Below, piece after piece: positions 9,347-19,557 of a stretch of DNA of 64,000 nt. The position numbers and the translations under genes are program-made. The notes beneath the pieces were generated by a model. That model searched no databases. It had not been told where the DNA came from and was given only the letters and a program-made list of their open reading frames with translations. The stretch is taken from assembly GCA_023268635.1 (NCBI GenBank), contig JALQUB010000002.1, positions 20,055 through 84,054 of the forward strand. Reading direction: 5' to 3'. The DNA is from Pseudomonadales bacterium (GTDB taxonomy: Bacteria > Pseudomonadota > Gammaproteobacteria > Pseudomonadales > Pseudohongiellaceae). Numbering within the stretch: position 1 is the first letter of the stretch; each line of letters begins with the position of its first letter.

Positions 9347-10191
9347 CTTCCATAACGCGCGAGGATGACGGTGATGTTGTCTGATCCGCCATTGCGGTTC
9401 GCGTGGGTGATGAGTTTTTTGCAGGTGAGGGATAAGTCACCGCAGCACTCGTTTAGCGTGTCTGTGATTAGCCAGTCATCGACGAGGTCGCTGAGTCCGT
9501 CGCTGCAGAAGAGTAATACATCGCCTTCCTGCAACGAACATTCGACACAATCTATTTCGACCGTAGCCTGTGTGCCTAGCGAACGAGTCACGATATGACC
9601 AATCCCCGTGCTGCGTGAGTCGCGCTCGGTATAGAAACCCTTGTCAATTAAGTCTTGAAGCATGCTGTGATCGCGCGTGAGTTGTTCGAGCTCGCCGGCG
9701 CGGAAACAGTAAAGCCTGGAGTCACCCACATGACCTGCGGTGAGTTTATTGTCTCTGATGAGAGCCGCGATAGCGGTTGTTCCCATACCCTTATTGTCTT
9801 CTTCTGCCGCGCGCGACAAGATGCTGGCGTTCGCTTCGAGCAATGCCTCGCGAAGTTGATCGAAGGGTGCGGTGGCGGATCCGGTTACGTTTTGGGTGAT
9901 GGATGCGGCTACACGCTCAGTCGCAAGTTGAGCTGCGAGTTCGCCTGAGTTATGACCGCCCATGCCATCTGCTAGGACCACGAGGCCGAGGATCTCATTG
10001 ATTAGGTAGCGGTCTTGATTGCTTTGGCGTCGCCTACCTGTGTCGGTCGCTGCTGCAATCTGGCATGCGGGTGTGTTGCGCTCGAGCAAAAGTAAAATCC
10101 TTGGCCTACTGGTCATACCGTGTCGGCGAATAAAGTTGCCTATTGAGTGCATTCTAAGCGCCGGAGGCAAGCCAGTAAACGCCTCATTCAT
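9343..10191 (-). CDS. PP2C-type serine/threonine protein phosphatase
   Basis: The PP2C metal-binding motifs are present: SNQDRY, VLADGMGGH, GDSRLY and CSDGLSDLVDD. This predicts a manganese- or magnesium-dependent protein phosphatase of about 250 residues in the cytoplasm. The ORF is 282 residues, but the first 40 or so do not look like family sequence and no start has a clear ribosome binding site; the true start may be at an internal methionine such as that of MTSRPRIL. No partner kinase or FHA protein is adjacent, so the target is unknown. It converges on the ScsB-like gene and diverges from the AI-2E-type gene. Confidence 0.9.
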   Translation of the reverse strand: MNEAFTGLPPALRMHSIGNFIRRHGMTSRPRILLLLERNTPACQIAAATDTGRRRQSNQDRYLINEILGLVVLADGMGGHNSGELAAQLATERVAASITQNVTGSATAPFDQLREALLEANASILSRAAEEDNKGMGTTAIAALIRDNKLTAGHVGDSRLYCFRAGELEQLTRDHSMLQDLIDKGFYTERDSRSTGIGHIVTRSLGTQATVEIDCVECSLQEGDVLLFCSDGLSDLVDDWLITDTLNECCGDLSLTCKKLITHANRNGGSDNITVILARYGS

Positions 10192-10264
10192 AAGAGGCGG
10201 TATTGGGAAATTGAATGAGTGTGATAACCTCTCGAGCTAGGAATCTATTCGAGGAGAGAACGGC

Positions 10265-11389
10265 ATGAAAGTCCCTGGATACGCGATGAGCATTCTCGCG
10301 GTAGTGCTTGTTTTTTATCTCCTTATCGTCGGCGAGGCCTTGCTGTTGCCGCTAGTCATCGCGATAGCCATTTGGTATCTCATTAATACGCTCGCGGCGA
10401 CTTTCAGGCGGTTTACTGTCGGGTCGTTCGAGCTGCCTTGGCCATTATGTCTGGCACTGTCTTTCCTTACCTTTATCTCAATCTTATGGGCGGTTGGGGG
10501 CTTTCTCAGCGGGCGACTGCAAGAAGTGATGGAGGTCATCCCTGTATATCAGGACAACCTCATTGAGCGACTCGCGACCATTTCTTTCCTGGATATGACT
10601 GAGTATCAAGAGCGCGGGTTGGTGCCGCTATTAACGGAGTGGATCGATCTACCGGCCTACGCGACGTCTATCGCTTCTTCGTTTGCTGGGATTTTGGCGA
10701 ACGGCGGTTTGATTGCAATCTACGTGCTGTTCTTGTTTTTGGAGCAGGGCAAGTTCGACGAAAAGATATCTGCTTTATTCGCGACGAACGGTCAGGAGGT
10801 GGATGTCCGCAATATCATTGATCGGGTTCGCAACGACATCCAGAAATACATTAGCATCAAGATGTTTACTAGCTCGCTCACCGGCGTGCTCAGTTATCTC
10901 TTCTTGCTCGCAGTCGACGTCGATTTTGCGGGAGTCTGGGGCTTGCTCATCTTCCTGCTCAATTTTATTCCGACGGTTGGCTCGATAGTGGCGACGATTT
11001 TCCCTGCGATGATCGCTCTGGCGCAATCTGATGGGTACACGCTCTTTGTCTTAGTGCTCGCTGGCATCGGTGTACTGCAGATGGGGATAGGCAATATTTT
11101 AGAGCCTAGGCTCATGGGGAGTTCGTTCAATTTGAGTCCGATTGTGATCCTTCTGAATCTGGGGCTCTGGGGCTATATCTGGGGCATCACTGGCATGTTC
11201 CTGTGTGTGCCATTCCTGATTATCATCACGATTATTCTGAGTCATTTCCCACAGACTCGTTATATCGCGGTTATTCTCAGCAGCGACGGCAAGCTCAGGG
11301 TACCTGCTGACGAGTTGGTCGATGATTTCGACTTCAAGCCCAATATGGCGGCGCTGCTCGGGCGTGAGTCAAAGAATGACACGAACTGA
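10265..11389 (+). CDS. AI-2E transporter family (PF01594) membrane protein
   Basis: This 374-residue protein has the family layout: two or three hydrophobic helices at the N terminus, a long central region, then a hydrophobic block. The signature end GSSFNLSPIVILLNLGLWGYIWGITGM is present. Members include the TqsA/YdiK/PerM-type permeases, proposed for autoinducer-2 export or Na+/Li+ antiport, so the substrate here cannot be assigned. GAGGAG precedes the ATG. It is a single gene between the divergent PP2C gene and alaS. Confidence 0.88.
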   Translation: MKVPGYAMSILAVVLVFYLLIVGEALLLPLVIAIAIWYLINTLAATFRRFTVGSFELPWPLCLALSFLTFISILWAVGGFLSGRLQEVMEVIPVYQDNLIERLATISFLDMTEYQERGLVPLLTEWIDLPAYATSIASSFAGILANGGLIAIYVLFLFLEQGKFDEKISALFATNGQEVDVRNIIDRVRNDIQKYISIKMFTSSLTGVLSYLFLLAVDVDFAGVWGLLIFLLNFIPTVGSIVATIFPAMIALAQSDGYTLFVLVLAGIGVLQMGIGNILEPRLMGSSFNLSPIVILLNLGLWGYIWGITGMFLCVPFLIIITIILSHFPQTRYIAVILSSDGKLRVPADELVDDFDFKPNMAALLGRESKNDTN

Positions 11390-11403
11390 CTATTAAAAAG
11401 TCC

Positions 11404-11432
11404 TGCAAAAACCGGCTGCTAGGCGTTATAAT
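11404..11432 (+). promoter_or_regulatory. Putative sigma-70 promoter of alaS
   Basis: TGCAAA and TATAAT are separated by 17 bases, the -10 being a perfect consensus. The alaS ATG is about 78 bases downstream. The -35 is weak. Confidence 0.55.
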
Positions 11433-11509
11433 CTCCGCCTTTTGATCATAGGCTCGGGTCGACCAGTGCTATGGCTGAAGTCTTAAATTAACGTCACGAA
11501 GTTGAGATT

Positions 11510-14107
11510 ATGAAAAGCGCCGAGATACGTCAGAAGTTCCTTCAATTTTTTGCTGATCGCGGCCACGAAGTCGTGCCCAGCAGTTCCCTTGTCCCCGGCA
11601 ACGATCCCACGTTGCTTTTCACTAATGCGGGCATGGTGCAATTTAAGGATGCATTCCTAGGCGACGAAGTGCGCGCGGTTAATCGGGCTACGAGTTCGCA
11701 GCGTTGCGTCCGCGCGGGCGGTAAGCACAACGACTTAGAGAACGTCGGCTATACAGCGCGTCATCATACTTTCTTCGAGATGCTCGGCAACTTCTCCTTC
11801 GGCGATTATTTTAAGCGTGAAGCGATTCAGTTCGCGTGGGAATTCCTCACAGTCGAGCTTGGATTGCCCGCCGAAAAGTTGTGGGTCACTGTTTATCAGG
11901 ATGATGATGAAGCCGCAGCGATTTGGTTGGACGAGATGAAGGTCGATCCCACGCGCTTCTCACGTCTAGGAGAAAAAGATAATTTCTGGGCGATGGGTGA
12001 CACCGGACCATGCGGTCCCTGTTCGGAGATTTTCTACGATCACGGTGAAGAGGTGTTTGGTGGCCCACCGGGAAGCCCAGATGAAGACGGCGATCGATAT
12101 ATTGAAATCTGGAATCTCGTATTCATGCAGTTTGAACGCAAGTCTGATGGCGCGCTAATTCCTCTCCCTAAGCCGTCAGTTGATACGGGTGCGGGTCTTG
12201 AGCGCGTAGCCGCCGTGATGCAGCAGGTACACAGCAACTATGAGATCGACTTATTCCAATCATTATTGACCGATATCGCCGCGATTACCGGTGTCAGTGA
12301 TCTTAAAAATAATTCGCTGAAAGTGATCGCCGACCATATTCGTTCATGCTCGTTCCTAATCGTCGACGGGGTGTTGCCGTCAAACGAAGGTCGCGGTTAC
12401 GTTTTGCGTCGCATCATTCGTCGGGCCGTTCGTCATGGCTATCAGCTCGGCGTGAAAGAGGTGTTCTTTTACAAGATCGTCGCAGCCCTCGTTAAGGTGA
12501 TGGGCGAAGCATATCCCGAACTTGTCGCGAAGCAGGCCATTGTTGAGAAAGCGTTGCAAGAAGAAGAGCAACAGTTCGCGCGCACGCTAGAAAATGGTAT
12601 GGCGATACTAGAGAAAGCTATCGCGGGATTGGATGGGGATACGCTCCCAGGCGATACTGTATTTAAGTTGTACGACACGTATGGCTTCCCAGTTGACCTA
12701 ACAGCGGATGTCGCGCGCGAGAGCGATCTTAAACTGGATATGGAAGGCTTCGAGGCGGCGATGCAAGTGCAGCGTGAGCAAGCTCGAGCCGCGGGTAATT
12801 TCTCGGCGGCAGATAAGCTTGAGTTGGATGGCGTGGCAGTAACCGAATTCTTGGGCTACGACTCGCTCGCCGCCAGTGCTGCCGTCACGGCAATTTATGT
12901 CGATGGCGGCGCAGTCGATACGCTTAGCGCTGGCCAGACGGCAACGCTAGTTTTGTCTTCGTCGCCGTTCTATGGTGAATCGGGCGGGCAAATCGGCGAC
13001 ACAGGTGTGCTTGTGGCAAACGGTGCGGAGTTCCGAGTAGATGACACGCAAAAGCAAAACGACGTGCTACTGCATCGTGGCGAGTTAATCAGTGGCAGTC
13101 TCAGCGTCGGCGTACCTGTTGAAGCACAGGTTAAGGAAGATTCTCGTAGGGCAATTACCTTGAATCACTCCGCAACGCATCTCATGCACGCAGCCCTCAG
13201 AAATATTCTTGGTGAGCATGTGACTCAGAAGGGCTCGCTCGTTGACTCGTCGCGACTACGATTTGATTTCTCTCACAACAGCGCACTCACTGCCGATGAG
13301 ATTACCCAGATTGAAGCTGCGGTGAATGCAGAGATATTGGCGAACTCGCAGGTGTCGAAAGAAGTGATGCCGCTCGAAGCAGCAAAGAAGCGCGGCGCGA
13401 TGGCATTATTCGGCGAAAAATACGGCGATGAGGTGCGTGTGGTGAGCATGGGCGGGCAATTTTCCGTGGAATTCTGCGGTGGCACGCATGTCGAGCGCAC
13501 GGGGGATATAGGACTGTTTAAGATCGTCAGCGAATCTGGTATCTCATCTGGCGTTCGTCGTATAGAAGCGGTCACGGGGCAGGGGGCACTCACTCTCGTA
13601 GCGCGCGAGGAACAGACGCTTAAACAGCTCTGCGAATTGGTGAAGGCGAATCAAGATGACGTGGTAGATCGCGTCAAACAATTGAATGCCACGAACAAGA
13701 GCCTCGAAAAAGAGCTAGAACAACTGAAGGCAAAAATCGCTTCGAGCGCCGGAAGCGATTTGGCTTCAACAGCCAAAGAAATCTCGGGCATAAAGCTATT
13801 GGCGAGCGTAGTAGAAGGTTTCGATCCGAAAGCGTTGCGTGAAACAGTCGATCAGCTCAAGAACAAGTTAGGCAGTTCGGTTGTACTCTTGGTGAGCACA
13901 GAGGGAGGCAAGGTTAGCATCGTCGCCGGTGTCAGCAAGGATCTCACTGATAAGGTGAAGGCTGGAGAGCTCGCTAATATGGTAGCGACGCAAGTAGGTG
14001 GTAAAGGCGGTGGACGACCGGATATGGCGATGGCGGGTGGCAGTGATGTGACAGCTGCGCCGGCAGCAGTCGCCAGCGTTGAAGCATGGGTAACGGAAAA
14101 ATTATAG
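11510..14107 (+). CDS. alaS: Alanine--tRNA ligase
   Basis: AlaRS charges tRNA-Ala and edits mischarged serine and glycine. The 865-residue protein has the class II catalytic domain from residue 1 ([25 protein letters not shown]), the tRNA-recognition middle domain, the editing domain with [12 protein letters not shown] and CGGTHV, and the C-terminal C-Ala/DHHA1 region with [16 protein letters not shown] coiled-coil precedes the last domain. It is followed by lysC after 29 bases; alaS-lysC-csrA is a conserved order in Pseudomonas. Confidence 0.98.
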   Translation: MKSAEIRQKFLQFFADRGHEVVPSSSLVPGNDPTLLFTNAGMVQFKDAFLGDEVRAVNRATSSQRCVRAGGKHNDLENVGYTARHHTFFEMLGNFSFGDYFKREAIQFAWEFLTVELGLPAEKLWVTVYQDDDEAAAIWLDEMKVDPTRFSRLGEKDNFWAMGDTGPCGPCSEIFYDHGEEVFGGPPGSPDEDGDRYIEIWNLVFMQFERKSDGALIPLPKPSVDTGAGLERVAAVMQQVHSNYEIDLFQSLLTDIAAITGVSDLKNNSLKVIADHIRSCSFLIVDGVLPSNEGRGYVLRRIIRRAVRHGYQLGVKEVFFYKIVAALVKVMGEAYPELVAKQAIVEKALQEEEQQFARTLENGMAILEKAIAGLDGDTLPGDTVFKLYDTYGFPVDLTADVARESDLKLDMEGFEAAMQVQREQARAAGNFSAADKLELDGVAVTEFLGYDSLAASAAVTAIYVDGGAVDTLSAGQTATLVLSSSPFYGESGGQIGDTGVLVANGAEFRVDDTQKQNDVLLHRGELISGSLSVGVPVEAQVKEDSRRAITLNHSATHLMHAALRNILGEHVTQKGSLVDSSRLRFDFSHNSALTADEITQIEAAVNAEILANSQVSKEVMPLEAAKKRGAMALFGEKYGDEVRVVSMGGQFSVEFCGGTHVERTGDIGLFKIVSESGISSGVRRIEAVTGQGALTLVAREEQTLKQLCELVKANQDDVVDRVKQLNATNKSLEKELEQLKAKIASSAGSDLASTAKEISGIKLLASVVEGFDPKALRETVDQLKNKLGSSVVLLVSTEGGKVSIVAGVSKDLTDKVKAGELANMVATQVGGKGGGRPDMAMAGGSDVTAAPAAVASVEAWVTEKL

Positions 14108-14136
14108 GCTCGGTAGCGGGCAGCGAGTAGAAAGAC

Positions 14137-15387
14137 ATGGCACTGTTAGTACTAAAATTTGGTGGCACTTCGGTTGGCACAGTCGAGCGAATCAAAGCTG
14201 TCGCCGACAAAGTCGCGCGTTTTCGAGCCAATGGCGATGATGTTGTCGTCGTGCTCTCTGCGATGAGCGGGGAAACGAATCGTCTCACCGATCTCGCACA
14301 TCAGATCATGGAATATCCAACTCCGCGCGAGATGGATGTCCTGCTGTCCACCGGTGAGCAAGTGACGATCGCCTTGCTCACGATGGCGCTCGAGACGCTG
14401 GGGGTGCCTGCCCGCTCGTTTACGGGCAATCAGGTGCAGATTCGCACGTGTGGCACCCATACCAAGGCGAGAATCAAGGAAATCGACGGCACGCGAATAA
14501 GTGCTCAGCTGCAGCAGGGTAATGTCGTTGTAGTTGCGGGCTTTCAGGGGGTGGATGAGCAAGGCAATATCACCACTCTTGGCCGTGGAGGCTCTGATAC
14601 GACTGCCGTTGCCCTTGCCGCCGCGTTAGAAGCGGATGAGTGTCAGATATACACGGATGTAAAAGGCGTTTATACGACCGATCCTCGCGTCGTCGAAGAT
14701 GCGAAGCTTCTCGAGAGCATCACCTTTGAGGAGATGTTGGAACTCGCGAGTCTCGGCGCCAAAGTTTTACAAATCCGCGCGGTTGAGTTTGCCGGTAAGT
14801 ACAAGGTGCCACTGCGCGTGTTATCGAGTTTTGAAGAGGGTCCAGGCACCCTGATCAGTTTAGAGGGAGAGTCAAAAATGGAAGATCCAACTATCGCGGG
14901 TATCGCTTTCCAACGCGATGAAGCTAAGGTCACTGTAGCGGGCATTCCCGATATCCCCGGTATGGCCTATGAGGTTCTCGGCCCGGTGAGCGCGGCCGGA
15001 ATAGAGGTGGATGTAATTGTTCAGAATGCGGCAGCCGACGGAACCAACGACATTACATTCACGGTGAAGCGAAACGAAAGTGAGCGAGCCAAGAAAATTC
15101 TCGATGAATTGCTGCCTTCTCTTAAAGCGACATCCGTCAGCCTAGACAAGAAGATCGGCAAGGTCTCGGTCGTAGGCGTCGGCATGAAGTCGCACGCGGG
15201 CATCGCGAGTAAGATGTTCAAGGCCTTAGCTGATGAGAATATCAACATTCAGATCATTACAACTTCGGAGATTAAGATCTCTATCGTGATTGAAGAGAAA
15301 TACCTCGAATTGGCGGTGCGCGCATTGCACGCGGCGTTTGATTTGGGCGATCCTGATTATGAAAAGGGAAGTATAGATCAGGACTAG
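14137..15387 (+). CDS. lysC: Aspartate kinase
   Basis: Aspartokinase phosphorylates aspartate, the entry to lysine, threonine, methionine and diaminopimelate synthesis. The 416 residues contain the kinase start LKFGGTSVGT, the nucleotide-binding GRGGSDTTAVALAAAL, and two C-terminal ACT domains (about 265-410) that normally bind lysine and threonine. It fits the monofunctional class seen with hom in the same genome. No lysine riboswitch can fit in the 29 bases between alaS and this gene, so control is likely allosteric. Confidence 0.97.
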   Translation: MALLVLKFGGTSVGTVERIKAVADKVARFRANGDDVVVVLSAMSGETNRLTDLAHQIMEYPTPREMDVLLSTGEQVTIALLTMALETLGVPARSFTGNQVQIRTCGTHTKARIKEIDGTRISAQLQQGNVVVVAGFQGVDEQGNITTLGRGGSDTTAVALAAALEADECQIYTDVKGVYTTDPRVVEDAKLLESITFEEMLELASLGAKVLQIRAVEFAGKYKVPLRVLSSFEEGPGTLISLEGESKMEDPTIAGIAFQRDEAKVTVAGIPDIPGMAYEVLGPVSAAGIEVDVIVQNAAADGTNDITFTVKRNESERAKKILDELLPSLKATSVSLDKKIGKVSVVGVGMKSHAGIASKMFKALADENINIQIITTSEIKISIVIEEKYLELAVRALHAAFDLGDPDYEKGSIDQD

Positions 15388-15480
15388 CTGCGGTTTTCAC
15401 CGCATTGCCTCAAACTAGCTAGAATGTTTTACTTAGGGCGTTTGGGAGGAAGGATCTGACCTTAAAGGGGGAAAATAAGG

Positions 15481-15675
15481 ATGCTAATACTCACGCGCCG
15501 TATTGGTGAGACCCTGATGATTGGTGACGAGGTGACGGTCACCGTTCTGGGTGTTAAAGGAAATCAGGTGAGAATAGGGGTCAATGCCCCGAAAGATGTT
15601 TCCGTGCATCGAGAGGAAATCTACGAGCGAATTGCCCATGAACAGCCTGCTCCAAACGATAGAGATGAGGGATAG
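15481..15675 (+). CDS. csrA: Carbon storage regulator CsrA/RsmA
   Basis: This 64-residue RNA-binding protein begins [16 protein letters not shown] and contains [29 protein letters not shown], the canonical CsrA sequence including R44 and the GVNAP segment. CsrA binds GGA motifs in mRNA leaders and controls translation. An upstream segment GGGAGGAAGGA (about 15440-15452) contains GGA motifs that could allow self-binding; that is inference. The gene stands between lysC and tRNA-Ser(GCU), as in Pseudomonas. Confidence 0.98.
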   Translation: MLILTRRIGETLMIGDEVTVTVLGVKGNQVRIGVNAPKDVSVHREEIYERIAHEQPAPNDRDEG

Positions 15676-15746
15676 TTTAGGGTCTGCATTGAGCCTATAG
15701 GTCTATTAGTTGGCCCATTGCTTGTGTTATGATGCCCGCGATTTTC

Positions 15747-15836
15747 GGAGAGGTGGCCGAGTGGCTGAAGGCGCGCCCCTGCTAAGGGCGTATAGGAGAA
15801 ATCTTATCGAGGGTTCGAATCCCTCTCTCTCCGCCA
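15747..15836 (+). tRNA. tRNA-Ser (anticodon GCU)
   Basis: GGAGAGG pairs with TCTCTCC in the acceptor stem, followed by G73 and an encoded CCA. The anticodon loop CTGCTAA gives GCU. The long variable arm and TTCGAAT in the T loop identify a class II serine tRNA, 90 bases including CCA. Confidence 0.97.
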
Positions 15837-15841
15837 TAAAT

Positions 15842-15877
15842 AAAAACCGAATTCAGGTTCTGAATTCGGTTTTTTTA
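15842..15877 (+). terminator. Intrinsic terminator after tRNA-Ser
   Basis: AAACCGAATTCA, loop GGTTC, TGAATTCGGTTT form a perfect long stem immediately after the tRNA and continue into a run of T. Confidence 0.88.
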
Positions 15878-16076
15878 TGCTCCGCATCATGTCACTCATG
15901 CTGGCAATTCCTAAAAAGCCTTTTAACTTTCCTTCCAAACGCTCAACGACAAAAAAGCATAGAACACCGTTGAGGGTTAAAATTGCAATCTAGCCCTCTT
16001 TGGTATCAGAATGCCTAATAAATTCTTTAGGCGTAAGCTACGTTTAAGTCGACAAAATTCGAGGGGGAGAGCGAAG

Positions 16077-17003
16077 ATGGGTGGCTATTTTAGGCTTCAA
16101 GTCAGTTTGCTATTAGTACTGGTCTTCGTGACGAGTGTTTGTTTGGCGCAGACAGATCGTCCGGCATTCACGCCACACCCGGTGACTGATTCGATCACCA
16201 TGCTCGAGCCTTCGGACACCAATGGCAACGTCGGAGTCTTCGCGGGTGACGAAGCGGTTCTATTAATAGACTCCCACTTCGAACGCAATGTCGAAGCGCT
16301 GATTAATGAAGTTTCTAAAATAACTGAGCTGCCGATCAGCTTCTTGGTGAATACCCATATTCACCCCGATCACACCGGCGGCAATGCCGTGCTCGCTGAG
16401 AAGTATGGCGTTACCTTGGTGGCGCACGACAGTGTGCGTTTGCGCATGCTGGAGGAGCTTCGCATACCTCGTCGCGGCGGCATCACCTTCCCCCAGCCCG
16501 CAGCAAGCGCACGTCAAGTCATTACCTTTAGCGATGCGCTGAGTTTTCATCTAAACGGTGAAGAGGTGAGGGTGTTTCTTGCGCCACCGGCTCATACCGA
16601 CGGAGACAGCTTTGTGCATTTTAAGCACTCTGACGTGCTTCACTTAGGGGACGTGTTTCGCACGAATATGTATCCTATTGTCGATAAGGCTAACGGGGGT
16701 AGTTTTCTTGGCATGATAGCCGCTATAGAGCTCGCAATTGACATAGCGGGGCCAGAGACGAAGGTGATTCCCGGACATGGTGAGGAGGTGAGTGATCTGA
16801 AGGGGCTGACCGAGGTCCACTCGATGCTTGTCTTACTGCGCAATCGGGTTCAGACAGCGATCGATGAGGGCCTTTCTCTGGCGGAAATTGGGGAACGTAA
16901 TCTGTCAGAAGATTTAGACGCGCGCTGGGGCGGCGTCCCGTCTTGGACATTCGCTGATTTACTGCCAATTATTGATGCAGAGTTACGCGAGAACACGGAA
17001 TAG
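16077..17003 (+). CDS. Exported metallo-beta-lactamase-fold hydrolase
   Basis: The zinc-binding motif HIHPDHTGG, a later GDVFRTN region, HTDGD and a C-terminal PGHGEE place it in the metallo-beta-lactamase superfamily. A signal peptide (MGGYFRLQVSLLLVLVFVTS, cleaved near CLAQT) predicts periplasmic location. I chose the ATG at 16077 over the ORF start at 16011 because GAGGGGGAG precedes it and the signal peptide starts there. Sequence resembles the broad SoxH/cyclase-type subgroup rather than a proven antibiotic beta-lactamase, so the substrate is unknown. Another exported member lies at 21931. Confidence 0.85.
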   Translation: MGGYFRLQVSLLLVLVFVTSVCLAQTDRPAFTPHPVTDSITMLEPSDTNGNVGVFAGDEAVLLIDSHFERNVEALINEVSKITELPISFLVNTHIHPDHTGGNAVLAEKYGVTLVAHDSVRLRMLEELRIPRRGGITFPQPAASARQVITFSDALSFHLNGEEVRVFLAPPAHTDGDSFVHFKHSDVLHLGDVFRTNMYPIVDKANGGSFLGMIAAIELAIDIAGPETKVIPGHGEEVSDLKGLTEVHSMLVLLRNRVQTAIDEGLSLAEIGERNLSEDLDARWGGVPSWTFADLLPIIDAELRENTE

Positions 17004-17150
17004 CTTAAAAATTTCAATCTGCAAACAGGCTATTCGGGAATAACGATGTTAAGAAGTGTCTATGTAATTCGAAACTGATTAATGTTGGCGGTCGCCCTAA
17101 TAGGCTCCATCGCATCGATGATGATTGTTGCACAAAGTGGTGCGATCAAT

Positions 17151-18080
17151 TTAGTCGCTTTCTAATATCGCCGTGGCCTTCATGGCAACCGCTCCTTCAT
17201 GATTTTCAATCCAGAGGGGGAGGGACGAGCCTTCGATCTCTCCGATACAGAGCTTATAGTTATGCTTGTCTGAAACAGGCCGCATAGCCCGGAATGTGAA
17301 TCCCACCAGCCTTTGTTTTTTCTCATTGTGTTTCTGTGCAAACTCGATTAGTTGGGTTGCAAGTAGCGGGCCATGCACCACTAATCCTTCGTAACCCTCG
17401 GAATCAATTGCGTAGTCGCGATCATAATGAATCCTGTGGCTATTAAACGTCAGCGCAGAGTATCTAAACAACAATACGGAACTGGGCTCTATCTCTCTAT
17501 AGGCTATACAGTTTCGCTTCTCTGTTTCAGTGCTGCTTGGTGTTTCGAGTGTGCCGGGCTTGGCTGGCTCTCTAAATACGAGGTCTTGTTGTTCGTACAT
17601 TGCGGCCACCCCCTCTAGCCAATAAGTATGCTCGATTGAGATGAAAATGAGTTCACCACTACGACCTTGTTTTGTCTCGATAGATTTTATTTTCGAGTGG
17701 CGCATGACTTCACTATCGATCGGTAACGGGGTGAGGAATTTTAACGAGCCGCCGGCCCACATGCGGCGAGGTAGCCTTATCGGTGGTAAAAAACTACCGT
17801 GATGTGGGTGTCCATCAATATTGGTGCGTGAGAGTGGTGCTGGGTTTTGAAAGAAACACCAATGCCATAACGGTGGAAGGCTCGCGAAGTTCCGCGGTTG
17901 TGGGGATTCAGGCTGATCGCGCAGAGTGATTGCTATGCGCTGGGTTAGTGCGCTGTCGATTCGATCCGTGCTTTGCTCGGAGTTGCCTATCCAGTCGAGT
18001 AGATTGAGTTCGCTGGCCTTCAAGGTGGTATCCTCGTCTTTGGCTATGCATGATAGACGCTGTGAAAGATTACTTAACAT
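17151..18080 (-). CDS. HTD2/FAS1-like dehydratase, mesaconyl-C4-CoA or itaconyl-CoA hydratase type
   Basis: This 309-residue double hot-dog protein has LLDWIGNSE near the N terminus and the hydratase segment HRIHYDRDYA with GYEGLVVHGPL. This pattern is that of the family containing 3-methylfumaryl-CoA (mesaconyl-C4-CoA) hydratase and the Pseudomonas itaconyl-CoA hydratase. It should add water to a branched unsaturated dicarboxyl-CoA in the cytoplasm. It diverges from a MaoC hydratase gene across 76 AT-rich bases that must hold both promoters. A CitE-like lyase and an acyl-CoA dehydrogenase lie close by. The exact substrate is inference. Confidence 0.8.
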   Translation of the reverse strand: MLSNLSQRLSCIAKDEDTTLKASELNLLDWIGNSEQSTDRIDSALTQRIAITLRDQPESPQPRNFASLPPLWHWCFFQNPAPLSRTNIDGHPHHGSFLPPIRLPRRMWAGGSLKFLTPLPIDSEVMRHSKIKSIETKQGRSGELIFISIEHTYWLEGVAAMYEQQDLVFREPAKPGTLETPSSTETEKRNCIAYREIEPSSVLLFRYSALTFNSHRIHYDRDYAIDSEGYEGLVVHGPLLATQLIEFAQKHNEKKQRLVGFTFRAMRPVSDKHNYKLCIGEIEGSSLPLWIENHEGAVAMKATAILESD

Positions 18081-18156
18081 ACTGTATGCATAAATAACTT
18101 ACCATCTTATAAAAAATAGAAAAGCTAGAAGTGGTCGAAGCGTTGGAGAAAATAAA

Positions 18157-18615
18157 ATGGCAGGAAAAACGTTTGAAGGACTCGAGGTCGGCGCAGTATT
18201 CGAGCATGATATTCGCCGGACAGTGACTGAGACTGATAATTTATTATTCAGTGCGATGACTCATAATCCGCAGCCTTTGCACATTGATGCGGAATTTGCG
18301 CGAGCAACTCAGCATGGTCAAATTGTCGTGAATAGTCTTTATACATTAGGGCTCGTCATCGGCATCTCCGTCGCGGAAACCACGCTCGGAACGACAATCG
18401 GAAATTTAGGCATGGAGAAGGTGGAGTTTCCTAATCCAGTGTTTATAGGTGACACGATTAGTGTCACTACGACGGTCAAGGAAAAACGAGAGTCCAAGTC
18501 GAAGCCCGATCGAGGCATCGTCTGGTTCGAACACATTGGTCGTAATCAGCGTGGAGAGGAGGTATGCCAATGCCTGCGAAAAGGCATGATGATACGAGAA
18601 ATGGCAATTGAATAA
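18157..18615 (+). CDS. MaoC-family hydratase
   Basis: This 152-residue single hot-dog protein starts GKTFEGLEVG and contains TETDNLLFSAMTHNPQPLHID, the MaoC hydratase motif with its catalytic Asp/His equivalents. Sequences of this kind include mesaconyl-CoA hydratase (beta-methylmalyl-CoA dehydratase) and related R-specific enoyl-CoA hydratases. It is divergently transcribed from the HTD2-like gene and followed by a hairpin terminator. The specific substrate is not determined by the sequence. Confidence 0.82.
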   Translation: MAGKTFEGLEVGAVFEHDIRRTVTETDNLLFSAMTHNPQPLHIDAEFARATQHGQIVVNSLYTLGLVIGISVAETTLGTTIGNLGMEKVEFPNPVFIGDTISVTTTVKEKRESKSKPDRGIVWFEHIGRNQRGEEVCQCLRKGMMIREMAIE

Positions 18616-18623
18616 GCCTATGA

Positions 18624-18655
18624 CTAAAAGGCCGGCGCTGGGCGTGGCCTTTTAG
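18624..18655. terminator. Hairpin between convergent MaoC and porin genes
   Basis: CTAAAAGGCC and GGCCTTTTAG form a perfect 10-bp stem around a 12-base loop. The A- and T-rich outer ends could terminate transcription from both sides. Confidence 0.65.
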
Positions 18656-18679
18656 TGGTTAGGAAATATCTAATTGATA

Positions 18680-19459
18680 TTACAGTTCGAAATCGACTGA
18701 ATAAGACAAGACAAATTTTATCTCATCATTATCTCGTGCACTCATGCTGGCGTAGTCTTCTTCGCCGTCGTTGTTGTCGTCGCTGGCCAGAGTCGTGCCA
18801 ATTATTGAGAAGGCGAAACCGCTCTTCGCGAGAGTCACGCCGTAGTCGATATAGTCATCGGTCACGCCGTTGAACGCTTCAACGAAATCGCCCGAATGAC
18901 GACCTACGTGGAAGCTCAATTCAGCCTCATTAGCGAGTTCAATCGCGTAATCCCCATAAAAATAGGTGGCCTCGCCAAAGCCGAAGTCTTGTCCGATGCC
19001 TTCGGCGGCTTCAGTGTCTGCGAGAATGTTCGCTCCAAATGTGAATGCGCCAACACTCAGCGAACCGTAGACTTCGCTGAAATCAAATTCGGCATTGTCA
19101 TCGTAATTGAAGTAGAGGTAACCGATGTCAAAGCCTACGCCACCCGACTCGCCCGACAAACCGAAATACATGTCGTGTTCGTAGGAGTACGCATCACCGG
19201 CATCATATTCAACATTGGAAATCCACGTTCCCACGTAGAAGCCGTTGTCGGCAGCATAGTCTATGCCGCCTTGGGTGGCGGGTAGATTCATCGTTTGAGT
19301 GAGGCCGCGCCAGAGGTAGTTGTTGGTGATGCTCGCATTCGCGCTCAATTCAGCCTGTGCGGAAACTGAGGCTAATAGGAGAGTGCCGGCGAGGGCTGAG
19401 CTTGCAACAATCTTCATACGGGGTGAGGCTTTCTTCACTGAGAGTGTGGGTGTCATCAT
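18680..19459 (-). CDS. TorF-family putative porin (TIGR02001 type)
   Basis: The 259-residue protein has a signal peptide (ends near VSAQAEL) followed by ASITNNYLWRGLTQT, GGIDYA and GFYVGTWISNV, the signature of the TIGR02001/TorF porin-like family. The rest alternates as expected for outer-membrane beta strands and ends DFEL. In Pseudomonas and beta-proteobacteria such genes often neighbour glnK-amtB and are nitrogen-regulated. Here there is no glnK, but a sigma-54-like promoter and an NtrC-like site lie upstream. GGAGA precedes the chosen start. Confidence 0.87.
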   Translation of the reverse strand: MMTPTLSVKKASPRMKIVASSALAGTLLLASVSAQAELSANASITNNYLWRGLTQTMNLPATQGGIDYAADNGFYVGTWISNVEYDAGDAYSYEHDMYFGLSGESGGVGFDIGYLYFNYDDNAEFDFSEVYGSLSVGAFTFGANILADTEAAEGIGQDFGFGEATYFYGDYAIELANEAELSFHVGRHSGDFVEAFNGVTDDYIDYGVTLAKSGFAFSIIGTTLASDDNNDGEEDYASMSARDNDEIKFVLSYSVDFEL

Positions 19460-19557
19460 TTGAAATCTCCATTGCTTATTCGTTGTACAGATTTACTGAG
19501 TCTGTTTGCTCCAGTCCCAAGTGTTGCCGTGGCTAATGACTTGGTACCTTGTGAATT

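Noticed and set aside
15389-15404. Hairpin TGCGGTTTTCACCGCA after lysC as terminator
   Set aside because: No T tract follows and csrA is close downstream.
15710-15973. ORF with GGRVAEGAPLLRAYRRNLIEGSNPSLSA
   Set aside because: It is a translation through tRNA-Ser and its terminator.
18085-18092. TATGCATA palindrome in the MaoC/HTD2-like divergent promoter
   Set aside because: It is only eight bases in AT-rich DNA and could be chance.
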